The notes beneath the pieces are model-generated. The model searched no databases. It saw only the letters and a program-made list of their open reading frames with translations, and had not been told where the DNA came from. This document shows positions 63,592 to 64,000 of a DNA stretch of 64,000 nt, in pieces; the stretch's first letter is position 1; the number at the start of each line of letters is the position of its first letter. The stretch is from Rhodospirillum sp. (GTDB lineage Bacteria; Pseudomonadota; Alphaproteobacteria; Rhodospirillales; Rhodospirillaceae): contig JAIOYK010000012.1 of the NCBI GenBank assembly GCA_021741145.1, positions 1 through 64,000 of the forward strand. The letters are read 5' to 3'. The position numbers were made by a program, and so were the translations under genes.

Positions 63592-64000
63592 TCAAAAGAA
63601 CTCAAGACGGACGGAGAACATCTTCTCCACTTTTTTGATGGCCGAGGCGGAAGCGAACAGGATCACCCGGTCGCCTCCCTGGATAACCGTGTTGCCCCGG
63701 GGACTGATGACCTCGTCGCCCCGGACGACGGCGCCCAACAACACGCCCGGCGGCAGGTTCACATCCTTCAGGGGTTTGCCAACCAAGGGGGATGTCTCCA
63801 GGGCATCGGCTTCGATCAACTCGCCAAAGCCCTCGTGCAGGGAATGGACACTATGGATGCGGCCCCGGCGCACATGCTGGAGTATCTTGGATACGGTAAT
63901 GGTCCGGGGGTTGACCACCACGTCTATCCCAAGGGTGCTGACCAACGTGTTGTAGGTTCCCTTGTTAATCAGGGTGATGGCCCGCTGGCTGCCGTAGCGC
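63592..64000 (-). CDS. trkA: Trk potassium uptake NAD-binding protein TrkA, C-terminal part
   Basis: The frame is open to the right window edge. It reads RYGSQRAITLINKGTYNTLV, then ...LGIDVVVNPRTITVSKILQHVRRGRI, followed by a complete RCK_C (TrkA_C) domain (LVGKPLKDVNLPPGVLLGAVVRGDEVISPRGNTVIQGGDRVILFA). This is the second half of the two-unit TrkA, which gates the Trk K+ channel according to nucleotide. The N-terminal part is outside the window. Confidence 0.9.
   Translation of the reverse strand, partial: RYGSQRAITLINKGTYNTLVSTLGIDVVVNPRTITVSKILQHVRRGRIHSVHSLHEGFGELIEADALETSPLVGKPLKDVNLPPGVLLGAVVRGDEVISPRGNTVIQGGDRVILFASASAIKKVEKMFSVRLEFF

Overview
The window is GC-rich, densely packed bacterial chromosome. 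Gene order and protein sequences point to an alphaproteobacterium of the Rhodospirillales type. The right end holds the order trkA - D-amino-acid aminotransferase - (HAD hydrolase) - hfq - hflX. The middle holds the run mltB - rlpA - dacC - tmk - holB - metG - tatD - MBL hydrolase. Both arrangements are typical of that group. The species cannot be fixed from the sequence alone.

Layout. 0-0.1 kb: the 5' end of a probable IS1595-type transposase. 0.2-5.5 kb: a formaldehyde module with a divergent LysR regulator, glutathione-dependent formaldehyde dehydrogenase, S-formylglutathione hydrolase, an AurF-type diiron oxygenase behind a perfect 22-bp inverted repeat, and a PfkB kinase. 5.5-13.7 kb: a DUF2268 protease-like protein, a secreted nuclease-like protein, a DUF502 membrane protein, recG, sdhE and mfd. 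13.7-18 kb: an orphan Cache histidine kinase, lemA and a DUF2207 membrane protein. 18.1-20.2 kb: a three-gene operon (small membrane protein, STAND-like NTPase, TPR-like protein) in which the last two genes look frameshifted. 20.5-25.1 kb: a lipoprotein, mazG, and a polyamine block (speE divergent from speD and an ornithine decarboxylase-like gene). 25.5-27.2 kb: a Cache chemoreceptor. 27.4-33.6 kb: a complete MoxR/Bat operon. 33.9-35.4 kb: a soluble double-PAS chemoreceptor. 35.4-44.4 kb: the cell-wall/replication/tRNA-synthetase run. 44.5 kb: tRNA-Ser(UGA) followed by a tandem repeat. 44.9-49.3 kb: a protoglobin-PAS-GGDEF-EAL protein and, beside it, a gene that joins a sigma-54-like DNA-binding region to a GIY-YIG nuclease domain, in a locally AT-rich patch. 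49.3-57.1 kb: VOC and tautomerase genes with a divergent TetR, nhaA, a PNPOx-like protein with a divergent MocR regulator, and an ArnT/GT39-like transferase with a LAB_N protein. 57.2-59.8 kb: a DsbA-family protein, then an inositol-monophosphatase-family gene preceded downstream by two decayed copies of its own 3' end, interspersed with a CTACTAGTAG-type palindrome. 59.8-64 kb: hflX, hfq, a HAD hydrolase, dat, and the 3' part of trkA.

Most of the window is core housekeeping sequence. The accessory or unusual parts are the sigma-54-like/GIY-YIG fusion (47.6-48.9 kb), the STAND-like operon (18.1-20.2 kb), the CTAGTAG palindrome family with the three-copy gene-tail array (57.9-59.9 kb, and scattered at 36-39 kb), and the AurF-like enzyme in the formaldehyde cluster. 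No CRISPR array, prophage or complete insertion sequence was seen.
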